Positions 7,231-10,352 of a stretch of DNA of 10,352 nucleotides are shown here, piece after piece; position 1 is the stretch's first letter; each line of letters begins with the position of its first letter. The translations under genes and the position numbers were made by a program. The notes beneath the pieces were generated by a model that saw only the letters and a program-made list of their open reading frames with translations, was not told the origin of the DNA and did not search any database. Source of the stretch: an uncultured Methylobacter sp. (lineage in GTDB: Bacteria > Pseudomonadota > Gammaproteobacteria > Methylococcales > Methylomonadaceae); NCBI GenBank assembly GCA_903831545.1, contig CAIKYI010000282.1, forward strand, positions 1-10,352. Reading direction: 5' to 3'.

Positions 7231-7356
7231 TAATCAATTTAAGAAGTCTGAATTCATTTTGTCAATCCTACCGAAATGACAATCCTGGACGATGTAATCA
7301 TGTAATCTGATAAAGTGGAAATAATCTGCTTGCTATCCAATTGTTTCGTTGCAAAA
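7231..7356. other. Rest of the convergent gap, short inverted and direct repeats
   Basis: No gene was found. TTGTCA (7259-7264) pairs with TGACAA (7277-7282) around a CCTACCGAAA-type loop, probably a further module of the repeat just upstream. CAATCCT occurs twice (7263-7269 and 7280-7286), and an ATGTAATC tandem lies just after. GCTATCC (7332-7338) pairs with GGATAGC (7362-7368) across the tpm stop codon, a weak candidate for the 3' end of the minus-strand transcript; it has no T-run. Confidence 0.45.
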
Positions 7357-8031
7357 TTATCGGATAGCCGCCTCATTACTTACCGTCAGCTCATAAACTT
7401 GCTCCTGCATCTGGCTCAGTCCTTTCTCGCGGAAACGAGGTTCCCGCTCAAGAATATCTTCAGTGTGTAGCAATTTCACGTCACACCAACTGCGATAAAG
7501 TACTTGTATTTCCTGCGCCTGAACACTAAATGGCGGCCCCTGCATTTCCTGCTGGGGATAGTCAAAAGCTACCAGCAATATTTTCGTTCCTGCTTCAAGC
7601 AGTTGACGCAAGTTAGTTACATAAGCTACACGCATTTCCGGGGGCAAGGCAACCAGAGAGGCGCGGTCGTATAACGCATTGACTCCGGCCAGATCATTGG
7701 CGGTAAGCTTAAAAAAATCACCACAATAAATGCGTAAGCCCTCTGCCTCGCTGACCATGAAATTATCTTGCCAATGACTTGTCGGTATCAGACCATTCTC
7801 GTCAAAAAAAGCCTGTACTGCGAGTGGACTAAGTTCCACACCGATGACATCATAACCTTGCGCAAGCAACCACAGCATGTCATTACTTTTGCCGCACAAT
7901 GGCACAAATACCAGACTTCCGGGCCCAATGTCCAATAAAGGCCAGTTTTTCAGCAAGTGAGAATTAATCTCTTCGCTATGAAAACCGATCTGGTTTTGTT
8001 GCCAGCGCTCCATCCAAAATTCCTGGTTCAT
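7357..8031 (-). CDS. tpm: Thiopurine S-methyltransferase
   Basis: 224-residue cytosolic SAM-dependent methyltransferase of the bacterial Tpm type, which methylates thiopurines and, in several gammaproteobacteria, selenium and tellurium oxyanions. The N-terminal signature FWMERWQQNQIGFH (5-18) is characteristic. The SAM-binding fold starts with VFVPLCGKSNDMLWLLAQGYDVIGVELS (about 41-68, described here by position). ALYDRASLVALPPEMR matches the family's DRA-LxALP motif, and the length is near the usual 218. A good Shine-Dalgarno (AAGGAG, 8038-8043 on the minus strand) sits six bases before the ATG. It begins 39 bases after the yceI-family gene, so the two are probably cotranscribed. The natural substrate cannot be told from sequence. 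Confidence 0.94.
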   Translation of the reverse strand: MNQEFWMERWQQNQIGFHSEEINSHLLKNWPLLDIGPGSLVFVPLCGKSNDMLWLLAQGYDVIGVELSPLAVQAFFDENGLIPTSHWQDNFMVSEAEGLRIYCGDFFKLTANDLAGVNALYDRASLVALPPEMRVAYVTNLRQLLEAGTKILLVAFDYPQQEMQGPPFSVQAQEIQVLYRSWCDVKLLHTEDILEREPRFREKGLSQMQEQVYELTVSNEAAIR

Positions 8032-8037
8032 GTCGGG

Positions 8038-8043
8038 CTCCTT
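8038..8043 (-). promoter_or_regulatory. Ribosome binding site of tpm
   Basis: AAGGAG on the minus strand, six bases upstream of the tpm ATG, is a near-ideal Shine-Dalgarno and supports the chosen start. Confidence 0.75.
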
Positions 8044-8070
8044 TTTAAGACTTCAGCTTAAACCAAAACA

Positions 8071-8637
8071 CTATTTCTTGGCCGCTTCAATTGATATGGT
8101 TAGTGTCACTTCGTCACTAATGTTAGGTACGTATTTGCCCATGTTGAAGTCTGATCGCTTAATGACTGCAGTTGCATTGGCTCCGCAAGCATCCTTTTTC
8201 AGCATTGGATGCGGCATGCACTGAAAAGATGTCAGATTAAGCGTAACCGGTTTACTAATTCCTTTAAGTGTAAGCATACCATCAATGGACGAAACATTAT
8301 CGCCTGTGAAATTAACCTTGCTGGAGACAAATGATGCTATTGGAAACTTGGCTGTATCCAAAAAATCCGCTCCTTGTATATGCTCATTAAACAAGGGGTA
8401 GCCGGTATTAACTGATGTGGTGGTAACTTGGACCGTTACCGCTCCTGTTTTCGCCACACGATCCAGGTCTATACTGCCGGAGGTTTTGTCAAAACCGCTT
8501 AACTGCGTGGAAAAACCAAAATGGCTATAAGAAAAACGCGGGTAAGTATGAGTATTGTCAATAATATAAGTTTCTGGTGCAGCGAAAGCTGTCGTTGAAA
8601 TCGTTGCTGCGAGGATTAGCAATGCGATATGTTTCAT
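8071..8637 (-). CDS. YceI-family periplasmic lipocalin-like protein
   Basis: 188-residue secreted beta-barrel protein of the YceI family. Members have a lipocalin-like fold and bind long-chain isoprenoids such as polyprenyl chains; the cellular role is mostly unclear. The signal peptide is obvious (1-19, ending AFA before APETY). The mature part opens with YIIDNTHTYPRFSYSHFG, the usual first strand, and carries the GSIDLD, FPIASF and LTLKGISKPVTL strands. Two cysteines in the FQCMPHP...DACGA region may form a disulfide. Length is typical. A Shine-Dalgarno AAGGAA (8645-8650, minus strand) precedes the ATG. The 101-base gap after azoR has a TATACT box, so it may have its own promoter; tpm follows closely. 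The family is secure, the ligand is not. Confidence 0.92.
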   Translation of the reverse strand: MKHIALLILAATISTTAFAAPETYIIDNTHTYPRFSYSHFGFSTQLSGFDKTSGSIDLDRVAKTGAVTVQVTTTSVNTGYPLFNEHIQGADFLDTAKFPIASFVSSKVNFTGDNVSSIDGMLTLKGISKPVTLNLTSFQCMPHPMLKKDACGANATAVIKRSDFNMGKYVPNISDEVTLTISIEAAKK

Positions 8638-8665
8638 GGTGTGATTCCTTGTTTGGTTAAAATTA

Positions 8666-8671
8666 AGTATA
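8666..8671 (-). promoter_or_regulatory. Candidate -10 box of the yceI-family gene
   Basis: TATACT on the minus strand would start transcription roughly 20 bases before the ATG. No good -35 box lies 17 bases upstream, so the call is weak. The same AAGTATAA string (plus strand) recurs at 9401-9408 upstream of azoR. Confidence 0.3.
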
Positions 8672-8738
8672 AATGAATTTGACTGGATATAAGGAAAGTT
8701 ATTCCTGACTATGGGTAACCATTATTTCATGTCCGTTT

Positions 8739-9341
8739 CTAAATCGATAATGCAACTAACCGCAACGTGGCTTCTGTAAGGGCAGCTTCCTTGGTTTCCT
8801 CGCCCATATTGAGTCCTTCGGCATAAATAAATTCAACCTCAGTCATACCCAAAAAAGCAAAAAAGTCCCGCACATATCCGGTCTGACTATCTAACGGCGT
8901 ACCTGCATATAAACCGCCGCGTGCCGCGAAAACGAAGACTTTTTTGCCGGTCAGTAAACCCTCAGAGCCATTTTCGGTATATTGAAAGGTTACGCCAGAA
9001 CGGGCAATCTGATCAAAATAGGCTTTTAAAGTCGACGGGATACCAAAGTTATACATAGGCAGGCCGATGACTATAACTTGTGCCTGCTTGAGTTCGTCGA
9101 TCAGCACATCTGATTCAGCGACAAAAGCTTGTTGATCTGAAGTTCGCTTATCAGATGGCGTAAAAAAAGCCAGGACCCGCTGCTCATCGAGGTGAGGTAT
9201 AGGGTCGCTTGCAAGATCACGGACAATGACTCGGGCATCGGGATTATTTGCATGCCAAATGGCGACGAACTGTTCCGCAAGCTGGGTAGACTGTCCGCCG
9301 GAAGAAAAAATGCTTGAATTAATTTGTAGTAGAGTTTTCAT
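8739..9341 (-). CDS. azoR: FMN-dependent NADH-azoreductase
   Basis: 200-residue cytosolic flavodoxin-like reductase that uses FMN and NAD(P)H for two-electron reduction of azo compounds and quinones, giving protection from thiol and quinone stress. Visible AzoR signatures are the phosphate-binding loop SSGGQST (13-19), the isoalloxazine-contacting PMYNFGIPSTLKAYFDQI (95-112), the following SGVTFQYTENG-EGLLTGK stretch, and AARGG for the flavin. Length matches E. coli AzoR (201). A weak ribosome site (AAGAGA) precedes the ATG. It is the first gene of a minus-strand group with the yceI-family gene and tpm, and faces a LysR regulator across 106 bases, the usual arrangement for a regulated azoreductase. 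All key motifs are intact. Confidence 0.94.
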   Translation of the reverse strand: MKTLLQINSSIFSSGGQSTQLAEQFVAIWHANNPDARVIVRDLASDPIPHLDEQRVLAFFTPSDKRTSDQQAFVAESDVLIDELKQAQVIVIGLPMYNFGIPSTLKAYFDQIARSGVTFQYTENGSEGLLTGKKVFVFAARGGLYAGTPLDSQTGYVRDFFAFLGMTEVEFIYAEGLNMGEETKEAALTEATLRLVALSI

Positions 9342-9383
9342 GGTAGTTCTCTTGGGTCATTTAGGACGATGCCATTAGACTTC

Positions 9384-9398
9384 TTATTGAAACGATAA
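9384..9398. promoter_or_regulatory. Candidate LysR-type operator (T-N11-A dyad)
   Basis: TTAT-TGAAACG-ATAA is a perfect 4-bp dyad containing T-N11-A (T9385 to A9397), the general LysR-family binding pattern. It lies between azoR and the LysR gene, next to the overlapping -10 boxes, where binding could both repress the regulator and act on azoR. Such dyads arise by chance in AT-rich DNA, so confidence is low. Confidence 0.35.
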
Positions 9399-9401
9399 AA
9401 A

Positions 9402-9409
9402 AGTATAAT
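9402..9409. promoter_or_regulatory. Overlapping divergent -10 boxes for azoR and the LysR gene
   Basis: On the plus strand TATAAT (9404-9409) is a perfect -10 box, with TTCTTA 17 bases upstream (9381-9386) as a poor -35; transcription would start near 9416, about 30 bases before the LysR ATG. On the minus strand TATACT (9402-9407) could serve azoR, with TTAGAT as a poor -35 at 17 bases. The two boxes overlap, so the two polymerases would compete. Confidence 0.45.
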
Positions 9410-9447
9410 AATTCACCGTTTTTCATCTAATAAGTTGATAGGTTTTG

Positions 9448-10344
9448 ATGACACCTCACATTACCCTTGAACAATGGCGCTCATTGATCACTGTTGTCAA
9501 TGCGGGCGGTTACGCCCAGGCTGCGAAAGTACTCTACAAAAGCCAATCAGCCGTCACTTATGCAGTACAAAAAATAGAAACCTTACTGGACGTAAAAGCA
9601 TTTGAGATTCAAGGACGTAAGGCAATCCTAACCCCGACTGGGCAAATGCTCTTCCGACGCGCACTGGCGCTAGTTGATGAAGCCAATAATCTGGAACGGG
9701 CAGCCCACATGCTTTCTGCTGGCTGGGAGGCGGAAATTCAAATTGCTGCTGAAATTCTCTTCCCTTCACGTCTGTTATTAGCTTGCCTAGAGCGCTTTGG
9801 ACAAGAAAGTCCAAACACCCGGATAGAATTGCTCGAATCGGTGTTGGGGGGAACATCGGATGCGTTACTAAAGGGGGAGGCAAACCTGGTTATTTCTCCC
9901 CAGGTTCCACCGGGATTTCTGGGCGATCCTCTCATGCGGATAAAATTGCGCGCAGTAGCCCATGCCGAACATCCTTTACATCAATATGACCGGGAGCTTA
10001 GCTATCGAGATCTGCGTGCATTTCGCCATGTAGTCGTCAGGGATTCAGGCGCGAAACGTGATCGACGCACCGCTACTGTTGATGTCGATCAGCGCTGGAC
10101 GGTTAGTCAGGTTGCGACATCAATTCAGGCGGTCTGTATGGGCTATGGCTTTGCCTGGCTGCCAGAAGAACACATCCGCGAAGAACTGCGAACAGGAATA
10201 CTTAAACCGCTACCCTTGAGGGAAGGCGGTTCGCGCGAGGTATCGCTCTATCTGATTTTAGCCAATCCCGATTTTGCAGGTCCCGGAATAAAACGTCTGG
10301 CGGAAATCATCAAGGAATCAGTTCAATCTGAAGATCTTTTTTAA
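9448..10344 (+). CDS. LysR-family transcriptional regulator
   Basis: 298-residue regulator. The N-terminal winged helix-turn-helix (about 4-62) shows the LysR pattern: WRSLITVVNAGGYAQAAKVL, then SQSAVTYAVQKIETLL and a wing with GRKAILTPTGQ. A linker helix and the effector-binding domain (about 90-290) follow, including EIQIAAEILFP and a second-half MGYGFAWLPEEHI, typical of substrate-binding-like folds. I chose ATG 9448 over the adjacent TTG 9445; AGG at 9440-9442 gives suitable spacing. It is divergent from azoR, and LysR regulators usually control the gene they face, so azoR and perhaps the yceI-family gene and tpm are the likely targets. The inducer is unknown; a quinone or aromatic compound is a guess. 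The gene ends eight bases before the window edge. Confidence 0.93.
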   Translation: MTPHITLEQWRSLITVVNAGGYAQAAKVLYKSQSAVTYAVQKIETLLDVKAFEIQGRKAILTPTGQMLFRRALALVDEANNLERAAHMLSAGWEAEIQIAAEILFPSRLLLACLERFGQESPNTRIELLESVLGGTSDALLKGEANLVISPQVPPGFLGDPLMRIKLRAVAHAEHPLHQYDRELSYRDLRAFRHVVVRDSGAKRDRRTATVDVDQRWTVSQVATSIQAVCMGYGFAWLPEEHIREELRTGILKPLPLREGGSREVSLYLILANPDFAGPGIKRLAEIIKESVQSEDLF

Positions 10345-10352
10345 TTGTATGC

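Noticed and set aside
8030..8224. Open frame on the plus strand across the tpm/yceI junction
   Set aside because: It is antisense to well-supported genes, with no ribosome site and no protein-like features; the other antisense and out-of-frame open frames in the window were rejected for the same reasons.

Overview
The window looks like a chromosomal segment of a Gram-negative gammaproteobacterium. It carries a periplasmic PgaB-type deacetylase, a sigma-54-dependent NtrC-family regulator, a thiopurine methyltransferase of the bacterial Tpm type, an AzoR-type azoreductase and palindromic intergenic repeats. The moderate base composition and the repeats recall the methanotrophic Methylococcales, but that placement is inference only. 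No rRNA, tRNA, CRISPR array, insertion sequence or phage gene was seen.

Left part (1-3239, + strand): a two-domain poly-beta-1,6-N-acetylglucosamine N-deacetylase (pgaB) is followed, after a perfect 13-bp stem-loop that begins at its stop codon, by an envelope protein with a signal peptide, TPR-like helices, one membrane helix and a Gly/Met-rich, acidic tail. The roughly 400 bases after it are not empty. They hold a small three-helix membrane protein gene (2896-3204) that reads in one frame from start to stop except for one in-frame TAA at 3019-3021. That TAA sits inside a hairpin. A second perfect 13-bp stem-loop starts at this gene's stop codon and ends nine bases before the next gene.

Middle part (3249-7112, + strand): a membrane sensor histidine kinase and a sigma-54 activator response regulator overlap by four bases and form a two-component pair. 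After a 229-base gap with a REP-like palindrome comes a second, unrelated-looking NodB-family deacetylase, anchored by N-terminal membrane helices. Two carbohydrate deacetylases therefore flank a two-component system. A role for the pair in controlling exopolysaccharide or cell-wall modification is a reasonable guess, not shown by the sequence.

Right part (7113-10344): a 244-base gap holds a compact repeat able to fold into a three-way junction. Then three minus-strand genes, azoR, a yceI-family gene and tpm (in that transcription order), face away from a plus-strand LysR-family regulator. The 106-base azoR/lysR gap has overlapping candidate -10 boxes on the two strands and a T-N11-A dyad, the usual layout of a LysR regulator controlling its divergent neighbour. 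All intact genes have their key motifs. The least ordinary items are the stop-interrupted small gene and the stem-loops that start at stop codons.
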